Assembly: GCF_032854445.1 (NCBI RefSeq)
Contig: NC_088295.1
Span: 65,515,249-65,579,248, forward strand
Length of the DNA stretch: 64,000 nucleotides
Direction of reading: 5' to 3'
From: Liolophura sinensis
Taxonomy: Eukaryota > Mollusca > Polyplacophora > Chitonida > Chitonidae
Position 1 is the stretch's first letter. Each line of letters begins with the position of its first letter. Positions 1 through 10,576 of this stretch are shown in pieces. Below the pieces are notes generated by a model, which did no database searches, was not told the DNA's origin, and worked only from the letters and a program-made list of their open reading frames with translations. Made by a program: the position numbers and the translations under genes.

Positions 1-1735
1 ACATCCACGAGGAGGACGGTGGCTAATTTACCTTCCTGCTGGTATCAGGTACAACATCCACGAGGAGGACGGTGGCTAATTTACTTTCCTGCTGGTATAA
101 GGTACAACATCCACGAGGAGGACGGTGGCTAATTTACCTTCCTATAGGTATAAGGTACAACATCCACGAGGAGCACGGTGGCTAATTTACCTTCCTGTAG
201 GTATAAGGTACAACATCCATGAGGAGGACGGTGGCTAGTTTACCTCCCTATAGATATAAAGTACAACATCCATGAGGAGGACGGTGGCTAGTTTGCCTTC
301 CTGGGGGTGTCAGGTACAACATCCACGAGGAAGACCGTGATTAATTTACCTCCCTATAGATATAAAGTACAACATCCACGAGGAGGACGGTGGCTAATTT
401 ACCTTCCTGTAGGTATAAGGTACAACATCCACGAGGAGCACGGTGGATAATTTACCTCCCTGTAGGTATCCGGTACAACATCCATGAGGAGGACGGTGGC
501 TACTTTACCTTCCTGTAGGTATAAAGTACAACGTCCACGAGGAGGACGGTGGCTAATTTAACATCCTACTGTTATAAGGTACAACATCCACGAGGACAGT
601 GGCTAATTTACCTTCCTGCAGGTATAAAGTACAACATCCATGAGGAGGACGGTGACTAATTTACCTTCCTGTAGGTATAAGGTACAACATCCACGAGGAG
701 GACGGTGGCTAATTTACCTCCCTATAGGTATCAGGTACAACATCGATGAGGACGACGGTGGCTAATTTACCTTCCCGCAGGAATCAGGTACAACATCCAC
801 GAGGAGGACGTTGGCTAATTTACCTTCCTACTGGTATAAAGTACAACATCCACGAGGAGGACGGTGGCTGATTTAACTTCCTGCGGGTATAAGGTACAAC
901 ATCCATGAGGAGGACGGTGGTTAATTTACCTTCCTGCAGGTATCAGGTACAACATCCATGAGGAGGACGGTTGCTAGTTTACCTTCCTACTGGTATAAAG
1001 CACAACATCCACGAGAAGGACGGTGGCTAATTTACTTTCCTGCTGGTATCAGGTACAACATCCACGAGGAGGACGGTGGCTAATTTACCTTCCTGTAGGT
1101 ATAAGGTACAACATCTACGAGGAGCACGGTGGCTAATTCATCTTCCTGTACGTATCAGGTACAACATCCATGAGGAGGACGGTGGCTAATTTACCTTCCT
1201 GTAGGTATCAGGTACAACATCCATGAGGAGGACGGTTGCTAGTTTACCTTCCTACTGGTGTAAAGTACAACATCTACGAGAAGAAAGGTGGCTAATTTAC
1301 CTTCCTGTAGGTATAAGGTACAACATCCACGAGGAGCACGGTGGCTAATTTACCTCCCTGTAGGTATCAGGTACAACATCCATGAGGAGGACGGTGGCTA
1401 ATTTACCTTCCTGCAGGTATCAGGTACAACATCCATGAGGAGGACGTTGGCTAATTTACCTTCCTACTGGTATAAAGTAGAACATCCACGAGGAGGACGG
1501 TATCTGATTTAACTTCCTACTGGTATAAAGTACAACATCCACGAGGTGGACGGTGGCTAGTTTACCTTCCTGCAGGTATCAGGTGCAGCATCCACGAGGA
1601 AGACGGTGGCTGATTTATCTATCTATAGCTATACAGTGCAACATCCACAAGGAGGACGGTGACTAATTTAACTTCCTGCAGGTATCAGGCACAACATCCA
1701 CGAGGAGGACGGTGGCTAATTTACCATCCTTTTTC
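1..1735 (+). repeat. 53-bp minisatellite array A
   Basis: About 33 head-to-tail copies of a 53-bp unit begin at the window edge. Each unit contains ACGAGGAGGACGGTGG, then CTAATTTACCTTCCTG, then GGTATAAAGTACAACATCC, with scattered substitutions. The period is read directly from successive ACATCCA blocks at 1, 54 and 107. Because 53 is not a multiple of three and each unit has a TAA, no long reading frame survives. The array decays near 1735 into non-repetitive sequence. The same unit in reverse complement forms the larger array at about 4449-9640. Confidence 0.97.
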
Positions 1736-2513
1736 CGCAGATGAGTAAAGCCCAACATTAACGAGGACACACCCAGTTTGCCTTTCTCTACACGTACGTA
1801 TATGAGAAAAGATTCACAGTACATTAGAATATAATCCACGAATTATTCAATATTAGAAATCCAGTGACCACCAATCTCGGACAGTTGAATAAAAAAAGTC
1901 AACAACCACATTCTAGTTTAAATATATGTATCTTAAGGAGCCCTGGTGCAGTGCACTAACCCACCGCCCATGGAGAGTTTGCAAACAGAAACTCTAATTA
2001 AACAAGTTCCCTTCCCTAAAAATGTTACAGTATTGTATTCATCCGGTTTGCAAAAACCTTTACAGAAAGACTATTATAAACTGAGGAACGCATTACTGGG
2101 ATGTACGGACACAAGTTGTGCTTCAATACATTTGCTGCAGTACCCTAGGCAAGTTCATTAGTGTATAAACTCTCTAGTACATTCTAAGATTCTATACATA
2201 TGTAAGCGAAGCAATGAATGGTATGGAGGTGGAATGGAAAATACATTATAGGTGTAGGCTATACGTACAAGTCATATAGCCATGATACAATGATAACAAT
2301 GATATAAAATACACATTGTCAACCCATCAGTCATCTATTATTTACGTACACAGCATACCAGTTTCGATTCAGTACTGCTGATTAAGCGGTGTGCTATTAA
2401 TTGTTCACTTATTTTAAGTGCCGTGTGTAACGATGAATGTTCAGTTTGACAGCATCTTCGCCTTGCTTCTGGTGCAGATATGCGCAGTCTGTTGGATACA
2501 AGTAGTGCGACTA
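1736..2513. other. Unassigned intergenic sequence
   Basis: I recognise no gene in this stretch between the minisatellite and a 180-bp tandem duplication. Two short open frames exist, 1946-2161 on plus and 2338-2526 on minus. Neither shows a recognisable domain, and I cannot tell an exon from chance. Confidence 0.5.
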
Positions 2514-2873
2514 CATCCCGAACCAAAGCTTCCTTACATCTCCTATTCCTGACTGTCCCTTCGTACCTTCAAAAACAAAATGTGAACCGAATGTAATCCT
2601 GTCAAAGGCTTCTTATTCATTTGCAAAAGATTGAAATCTGGAAATGTATGTAGATTGCTACTAATTAAAAATATATGCCTGCGCACTTTTTAGCATCCCG
2701 AACCAAAGCTTCCTTACATCTCCTATTCCTGACTGTCCCTTCGTACCTTCAAAGACAAAATGTGAACCGAATGTAATCCTGTCAAAGGCTTCTTATTCAT
2801 TTGTAAAAGATTGAAATCTGGAAATGTATGTAGATTGCTACTAATTAAAAATATATGCCTGCGCACTTTTTAG
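2514..2873. repeat. Two-copy 180-bp tandem duplication
   Basis: Copy 1 (2514-2693) and copy 2 (2694-2873) both begin CATCCCGAACCAAAGC and end GCGCACTTTTTAG. I count only two substitutions between them, so the duplication is recent. No coding potential was recognised in the unit. Confidence 0.95.
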
Positions 2874-3910
2874 CAAGTCATGCGCGGAACAAAATTATGA
2901 AATTATAATGATAAATAATTAAACACACATCTAAATGTAAATGACTATTTGGTGACTTCAATATTCTGAGTTACCTTCCTTGTTTTTTATGACTTTACTC
3001 TTGTCAAATATTTATACACATCTGAACAGTCTGTGTATAGACTACTTGATTATCGAGCTGGAAAGCCATTCCGATACTACTCCATGCATAACAGGAGCCA
3101 TAATAGCCATATCTAATAAAAACAAAAAAACAAAAAAACAAAAAAAAAACAAAAAACAGATAAAATATAAGGTAAATACAAACCCATCCACATTTAAGAT
3201 CTTCTGAATTCCCTCGGTTCCTGGTAGTTGGACTAGCTTGTGTACAAATCCAAATGTGGCCGGGCGCCTGAAGCAATGTTTCACACAAGAATATAATCTC
3301 ACAGTAAGAGATAATCAGGATCCATTTCCAATGCACATATACAGACAAGGTATACAAAGGCATAAACAGATTGTTTCGCACAATTTAATCAAGCTCCATG
3401 TAAGCAGCAATGAATCAGTCACTTTCTTCTTCACCCTTGAACCAAATTAGGCTGTGACAACAAATAAACAGAACATCCCAGTTCTGTACTGTAACAAAAA
3501 ACCCTTATAGGCATGATTATTTGAAACATGCATGGAGTAGACCGGGATTACTGGTAACCACCCTACCTACATGTACCTATACGTAGCTTTTGTCCCTAAG
3601 CTTCATTTTGAAGAACTTTTTTTCCACATAGGCTTCCAGATATGTATAAGACTAAAAGAGAAAATCTTATTAAGTACCATACACATACCCATTCGAAATA
3701 ACACCCAGAATGACCATAATTTACTCACAAAACATTTACAAATTCCAAACTCCTGCAGCCTTGTTTTTGGTACGTAAAACATACATAAATATACATATAC
3801 ATAAAAACGAGGAATGCAATGTTTCTTTTGGCATTGGCGATATTGGTGGATTGGAAGAAAATTTTTATAAATTATATTCATGCCTGAGTTTATAAATCAA
3901 GTATAGTTAC
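2874..3910. other. Unassigned sequence with A-rich tract
   Basis: This is AT-rich sequence with a CAAAAAAA-type simple tract at about 3117-3162. An 86-codon minus-strand frame (3042-3302) and a 70-codon plus frame (3238-3450) overlap each other. I recognise neither product, so neither is called. Confidence 0.4.
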
Positions 3911-4013
3911 CAGACAAGTATCGCAAACGAAATCGGTAGGGTTGCTGTCTTCATTGTCGTCCATATAGTCTGGGTGAAACCACTCTGCACAGGCTTTACA
4001 TTGCCAATATGTC
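3911..4013 (-). CDS. Possible exon with zinc-finger (PHD-like second half) motif
   Basis: Read on the minus strand, a 103-bp block lies between a good acceptor (CTCTTCAG just above 4013) and a donor (GTAACT just below 3911). One frame is open: one base completes a split codon and 34 codons follow. The peptide has the spacing C-x2-C-x4-H then C-x2-C (YWQCKAC, EWFHPDY, FVCDTC). This resembles the second half of a PHD-type cross-brace finger, but the expected cysteine two residues after the histidine is a tyrosine. No partner exon with the first cysteine pair was found with confidence, so the gene is unidentified. It may be an isolated exon of a host gene, a remnant, or chance. Confidence 0.35.
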
Positions 4014-4448
4014 CTGAAGAGCAAACATCAATAAGCAGCTCCATAACTGTGAATATCCTCTCACTTCACCAACGATATATGTTTGGCTTAAAGAATTGAT
4101 ATGGTTATTAAAATATAATACATAATGAACGTTGTCGTGCACCTTGTTTTTTAATATCCAATTTATTTCACTTTTACCATATATATAAATACACAAAATA
4201 ATCATGAATAAACGCTTTGACAAACTAAAAGTAATTTGTTTGCAGGAAATCATGCCATTTAGGGGCTTGTTTTTAAAGATGGTGTATCTTATGCCAGACA
4301 TAAGTGTCCAAACCTCACAATATGTAGGGATACGTCAAAGACGGTTTCTAGTAGTTTTAGCAATGACATGTTTTCTAGTGGAAATTACCGTGCAACTTAA
4401 GCAAACAAATATATCCGGTGCGATAGTTTCAGGAACAACAATACATGT
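4014..4448. other. Unassigned sequence next to array B
   Basis: This is AT-rich sequence with no recognised gene. A short minus-strand frame around 4340-4440 contains a CLSC motif and could belong with the possible zinc-finger exon at 3911-4013, but I see no convincing splice sites that join them. Confidence 0.4.
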
Positions 4449-7400
4449 CAGATGGAACCGTCCTCCTCATGGATGTTGTACCTGATACCTGCAGAAAGGT
4501 AAAGTAGCCACCGTCCTCCTCGTGGATGTTATACTTTATACCTATAGGGAGATAAATTAGCCAATGTCCTCCTCATGGATGTTGTACTTAATACGTGCTG
4601 GAAAGTAAATTAGCCACCTTCCTCCTCATGGATGTTGTACTTTATATCTGTAGGGATGTAAACTAGCCACCGTCCTCCTCATGGATGTTGTATTTTATAC
4701 CTGCAGGAAGGTAAATTAGCCACCGTCCTCCTTGTGGATGTTGTACTTTATATTTATAGGGAGGTAAACTAGCCACCGTCCTCCTCATGGATGTTGTACT
4801 TTATACCTGCAGAAAGGTAAATTAGCCACCGTCTTTCTCGTGGATGTTGTACTTTATACCTGTAGGCAGGTAAATTAGCCACCGTTCTCCTCGTGGATGT
4901 TGTACCTTATACCTATGGGAAAGCAAATTACCCTCCGTTCTCCTCGTGGATGTTGTACCTTATACCTATGGGAAAGCAAATTACCCACCCTCCTCCTCGT
5001 GGATGTTGTACCTTATATCTACAGGGGGGTAAAGTAGCCACCGTCCTCATCGTGGATGTTGTACTTTATACGCGCAGGAAAGTAAATTAGCCACCGTCCT
5101 CGTCATGTATGTTGTGCTTTATAGCAGTAGGGAGGTAAATTAGCCACCGTCCTCCTCGTGGATGTTGTACCTGATTCCTGCAGGAAGGTAAATTAGTCAC
5201 CGTCCTCCTCATGGATATTGTACCTTATACCTGCAGGAAGGTAAATTAACCACCGTCCTCCTCATGGATGTTGCACTTTATACTTGTAGCAAGGCAAATT
5301 AGCCACCGTCCTCCTCGTGGATGTTGTACTTTATATCTAAAGGGAGGTAAAGTAGCCACCATCCTCCTTGTGGATGTTATACTTTATACCTATAGGGAGG
5401 TAAATTAGCCACCGACCTCCTCGTGGATGTTGTACTTTATAACTATAGGGAGGTAAATTAGGCACCGTCCTTCTCATGGATGTTGTACCTGATACCTGCA
5501 GAAAGGTAAACTAGCCACCGTCCTCCTCGTTGATGTTGTACTTTATATCAGTAGGGAGGTAAAGTAGCCACCGTCCTCCTCGTGGATGTTATACTTTATA
5601 CCTATAGGAAGGTAAATAAGCCACCGTCCTCCTCGTGGATGTTATACTTTATACCTATAGGGAGATAAATTAGCCACCGTCCTCCTCATGGATATTGTAC
5701 TTAATACGTGATGGAAAGTAAATTAGCCACCGTCCTCCTCATGGATGTTGTACTTTATATCTGTAGGGATGTAAACTAGCCAACGTCCTCCTCATGGATG
5801 TTGTATTTTATACCTGCAGGAAGGTAAATTAGCCACCGTCCTCCTCGTGGATGTTGTACTTTATATTTATAGGGAGGTAAACTAGCCACCGTCCTCCTCA
5901 TGGATGTTGTACTTTATACCTGCAGAAAGGTAAATTAGCCACCGTCTTTCTCGTGGATGTTGTACCTTATACCTATGGGAAAGCAAATTACCCACCGTTC
6001 TCCTCATGGATGTTGTGCTTTATAGCATTAGGAAGGTAAATTAGCCACCGTTCTCCTCGTGGATGTTGTACCTGATACCTGCAGGAAGGTAAACTAGCCA
6101 CCGTCCTCATCGTGGATGTTGTACTTTATACCTATAGGGAGGTAAATTAGCCACCCTCCTCCTCATGGATGTTGTACTTTATACGTGCAGGAAAGTAAAT
6201 TAGCCACCGTCCTCCTCATGTATGTTGTGCTTTATAGCAGTAGGAAGGTAAATTAGCCACCGTCCTCCTCGTGGATGTTGTACCTTATACCTATGGGAAA
6301 GCAAATTACCCACCGTCCTCGTCATGTATGTTGTGCTTTATAGCAGTAGGAAGGTAAATTAGCCACCGTCCTCCTCGTGGATGTTGTACCTGATTCCTGC
6401 AGGAAGGTAAATTAGTCACCGTCCTCCTCATGGATATTGTACCTTATACCTGCAGGAAGGTAAATTAACCACCGTCCTCCTCATGGATGTTGCACTTTAT
6501 ACTTGTAGCAAGGCAAATTAGCCACCGTCCTCCTCGTGGATGTTGTACCTTATACCTATGGGAAAGCAAATTACCCACCCTCCTCCTCGTGGATGTTGTA
6601 CCTTATATCTACAGGGGGGTAAAGTAGCCACCGTCCTCATCGTGGATGTTGTACTTTATACGCGCAGGAAAGTAAATTAGCCACCGTCCTCGTCATGTAT
6701 GTTGTGCTTTATAGCAGTAGGGAGGTAAATTAGCCACCGTCCTCCTCGTGGATGTTGTACCTGATTCCTGCAGGAAGGTAAATTAGTCACCGTCCTCCTC
6801 ATGGATATTGTACCTTATACCTGCAGGAAGGTAAATTAACCACCGTCCTCCTCATGGATGTTGCACTTTATACTTGTAGCAAGGCAAATTAGCCACCGTC
6901 CTCCTCGTGGATGTTGTACTTTATATCTAAAGGGAGGTAAAGTAGCCACCATCCTCCTTGTGGATGTTATACTTTATACCTATAGGGAGGTAAATTAGCC
7001 ACCGACCTCCTCGTGGATGTTGTACTTTATAACTATAGGGAGGTAAATTAGGCACCGTCCTTCTCATGGATGTTGTACCTGATACCTGCAGAAAGGTAAA
7101 CTAGCCACCGTCCTCCTCGTTGATGTTGTACTTTATATCAGTAGGGAGGTAAAGTAGCCACCGTCCTCCTCGTGGATGTTATACTTTATACCTATAGGAA
7201 GGTAAATAAGCCACCGTCCTCCTCGTGGATGTTATACTTTATACCTATAGGGAGATAAATTAGCCACCGTCCTCCTCATGGATATTGTACTTAATACGTG
7301 ATGGAAAGTAAATTAGCCACCGTCCTCCTCATGGATGTTGTACTTTATATCTGTAGGGATGTAAACTAGCCAACGTCCTCCTCATGGATGTTGTATTTTA

Positions 7401-9640
7401 TACCTGCAGGAAGGTAAATTAGCCACCGTCCTCCTCGTGGATGTTGTACTTTATATTTATAGGGAGGTAAACTAGCCACCGTCCTCCTCATGGATGTTGT
7501 ACTTTATACCTGCAGAAAGGTAAATTAGCCACCGCCTTTCTCGTGGATGTTGTACCTTATACCTATGGGAAAGCAAATTACCCACCGTTCTCCTCATGGA
7601 TGTTGTGCTTTATAGCATTAGGAAGGTAAATTAGCCACCGTTCTCCTCGTGGATGTTGTACCTGATACCTGCAGGAAGGTAAACTAGCCACCGTCCTCAT
7701 CGTGGATGTTGTACTTTATACCTATAGGGAGGTAAATTAGCCACCCTCCTCCTCATGGATGTTGTACTTTATACGTGCAGGAAAGTAAATTAGCCACCGT
7801 CCTCCTCATGTATGTTGTGCTTTATAGCAGTAGGAAGGTAAATTAGCCACCGTCCTCCTCGTGGATGTTGTACCTTATACCTATGGGAAAGCAAATTACC
7901 CACCGTCCTCGTCATGTATGTTGTGCTTTATAGCAGTAGGGAGGTAAATTAGCCACCGTCCTCCTCGTGGATGTTGTACCTGATTCCTGCAGGAAGGTAA
8001 ATTAGTCACCGTCCTCCTCATGGATATTGTACCTTATACCTGCAGGAAGGTAAATTAACCACCGTCCTCCTCATGGATGTTGCACTTTATACTTGTAGCA
8101 AGGCAAATTAGCCACCGTCCTCCTCGTGGATGTTGTACTTTATATCTAAAGGGAGGTAAAGTAGCCACCATCCTCCTTGTGGATGTTATACTTTATACCT
8201 ATAGGGAGGTAAATTAGCCACCGACCTCCTCGTGGATGTTGTACTTTATACCTATAGGGAGGTAAATTAGGCACCGTCCTTCTCATGGATGTTGTACCTG
8301 ATACCTGCAGAAAGGTAAACTAGCCACCGTCCTCCTCGTTGATGTTGTACTTTATATCAGTAGGGAGGTAAAGTAGCCACCGTCCTCCTCGTGGATGTTA
8401 TACTTTATACCTATAGGAAGGTAAATAAGCCACCGTCCTCCTCGTGGATGTTGTACCTTATACCTATGGGAAAGCAAATTACCCACCGTTCTCCTCATGG
8501 ATGTTGTGCTTTATAGCAGTAGGAAGGTAAATTAGCCACCGTCCTCCTCGTGGATGTTGTACCTGATACCTGCAGGAAGGTAAATAAGCCACCGTCCTCC
8601 TCGTGGATGTTGTACCTTATACCTACATGGAGGTAAATTAGCCACCGTCCTCAAGTCAGCAACTTGCCAAGAGGCCTGTGGTTTTCTTCAGGCACGTAGC
8701 AAGGCAAATTAGCCACCGTCCTCCTCGTGGATGTTGCGCTTTATACTTGTAGCAAGGCAAATTAGCCACTGTCCTCCTCGTGGATGTTATACTTTATACC
8801 TATAGGAGGGTAAATTAGCCACCCTCCTCCTCGTGGATGTTGTACTTTATACCTATAGGAGGGTAAATTAGCCACCGTCCTTCTCGTGGATGTTGCACTT
8901 TATACTTGTAGCAAGGCAAATTAGCCACCGTCCTCCTCGTGGATGTTATACTTTATACCTATAGGAGGGTAAATTAGCCACCATCCTCCTCATGGATGTT
9001 GTACTTTATACGTGCAGGAAAGTAAATTAGCCACCGTCCTCCTCATGTATGTTGTGCTTTATAGCAGTAGGAAGGTAAATTAGCCACCGTCCTCCTCGTG
9101 GATGTTGTACCTGATTCCTGCAGGAAGGTAAATTAGCCACCGTCCTCCTCGTGGATGTTGTACCTTATATCTGTAGGGAGGTAAATTAGCCAGCGTCCTC
9201 CTCGTGGATGTTATACTTTATACCTGTAGGGAGGTAAATTAGCCACCGTCCTCCTCGTGGATGTTGCACTTTATACATATAGGGAGGTAAATTAGCCACC
9301 GTCCTTTTCGTGGATGTTATACCTGATTCCTGCAGGAAGGTAAATTAGCCACCGTCCTCCTCGTGGATGTTGTACCTTATATCTGTAGGGAGGTAAATTA
9401 GCCACCGTCCTCCTCGTGGATGTTATACTTTATACCTGTAGGGAGGTAAATTAGCCACCGTCCTCCTCGTGGATGTTGCACTTTATACATATAGGGAGGT
9501 AAATTAGCCACCGTCCTCCTCATGTATGTTGTGCTTTATAGCAGTAGGAAGGTAAATTAGCCACCGTCCTCCTCGTGGATGTTGTACCTTATACCTATGG
9601 GGAGGTGAACTAGGCAAGGTCCTCCTCGTGGATCTTTAAT
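4449..9640 (-). repeat. 53-bp minisatellite array B with higher-order repeats
   Basis: About 98 copies of the unit seen at 1-1735, here in reverse complement (units read CCACCGTCCTCCTCGTGG, ATGTTGTACTTTATACC, then GGAGGTAAATTAG). The array is internally duplicated. Block 4951-6540 recurs at 6541-8130 at an offset of exactly 1590 bp (30 units) with almost no differences; for example CCGTCTTTC at 5943 is CCGCCTTTC at 7533. Further offsets of 1219 bp (23 units) and 371 bp (7 units) occur inside this block, and 212 bp (4 units) near 9160 and 9372. It is interrupted at about 8652-8698 by a foreign fragment. No reading frame crosses more than a couple of units. Confidence 0.97.
8652..8698 (-). mobile_element. 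Dispersed-repeat fragment inside array B
   Basis: A segment of about 45 bp breaks the 53-bp periodicity. Its reverse complement (GTGCCTGAAGAAAACCACAG, then CCTCTTGGCAAGTTGCTGAC) recurs almost exactly at 35087-35127. It is therefore a piece of a dispersed repeat carried into, or converted into, the minisatellite. Confidence 0.75.
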
Positions 9641-9908
9641 ATCTTTTTTTCCAGTTAGTGATGGAGGATTATTAGGTTATTAATGAAATATTACACATTA
9701 GAGAAGGTCTACAGGGTTATAGTAATGTCTGTGTTATCTGATATCAAGGGGTTTAAAGTGTTGAGAATTTATCTGCTCGGACATAGTCGTATATAAATAT
9801 ACAGGCCTATAGTCTCGTACCTTGCTCAGTTATTTGTAAACGAACAAGTTACATGTTCCGGTCTGCTCATGGATGTCCGTTCTCCTCGTGGACGTGCTGC
9901 TTATGAAT
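9641..9908. other. Junction between minisatellite and left inverted arm
   Basis: The minisatellite ends here and the inverted duplication begins at 9909. The last 40 bases still contain degenerate minisatellite words (CTCATGGATGT, CTCCTCGTGGACGT), so the arm boundary abuts satellite-derived sequence. No gene was seen. Confidence 0.5.
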
Positions 9909-10285
9909 GTTTTACTCAACACAGGTCAGACAGGCCTAGGCCCACTATACAAACGGCCTACTTCCACACGTCAGCCCCTAGCTTACACAGCTGTGAGCAC
10001 GGACGCTGGAAGCAAAATGTGAAATCTCCGAAAGACAAGTGTATCTCGAATTCATTGTGGAATTATTGCGCTAATTTCATCTACACCGGTATCGGATATA
10101 GAGGGACGTTGTTGTGCTTCATTAACACGACAACAATGTGCCTGGCGTGCTGAAATTTTAGGCCTACACATTGCTGTCGTTGTTGTTGTTATTGATCAAG
10201 TGTGGTCTCACATGGTGGGAACGTCGTAATTGATGTCCATGTACAGCAGTTAGTGAGATCAGCGGACTTTCCGTGTTCTGGTTAT

Positions 10286-10295
10286 TTTCACTTTC
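10286..10295 (-). promoter_or_regulatory. ISRE-like GAAANNGAAA element upstream of left cGLR
   Basis: The plus strand reads TTTCACTTTC, which is GAAAGTGAAA on the other strand and matches the core that IRF transcription factors bind. It lies 291 bp upstream of the cGLR start codon. The equivalent site is kept in the right intact gene (31150-31159) and in the flanks of both truncated copies (13686-13695 and 27722-27731). Function is inferred from motif and position only. Confidence 0.45.
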
Positions 10296-10576
10296 ACAAC
10301 GGATGGAAATAATTGTGGCGTATAGAGGCTTACTACAGATATATTTGTGCATCGCCCTCTGGAACAGACTAATTGGAAATACAGTTTTCCAGTCGGTTGA
10401 CACAGGATTCCACCAGGAATATTTAGACACGCTACTAAAGCTGTATATTGTATCAAGCATAGTAGCATACCGTACGCAATTTCTTCTCTTCACAAATATC
10501 GGTGAATTTTACAGCCTGTGTGTAACTGACTTCAATGATTAAGTTTACAACTGCCCAGAAGATTTGAAAAATCAAG

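Noticed and set aside
4893-5090. 65-codon open frame inside the 53-bp array, and similar frames in array units
   Set aside because: The unit length is not a multiple of three and stops recur, so these frames are chance products of the repeat.
1-9640. Arrays considered as a CRISPR
   Set aside because: Units are contiguous 53-bp repeats without unique spacers, and the genome is an animal one.
10164-10493. 109-codon minus and 89-codon plus frames upstream of the left cGLR
   Set aside because: This is the duplicated cGLR 5' flank. The frames are not preserved in the right arm (frames there differ and end elsewhere).
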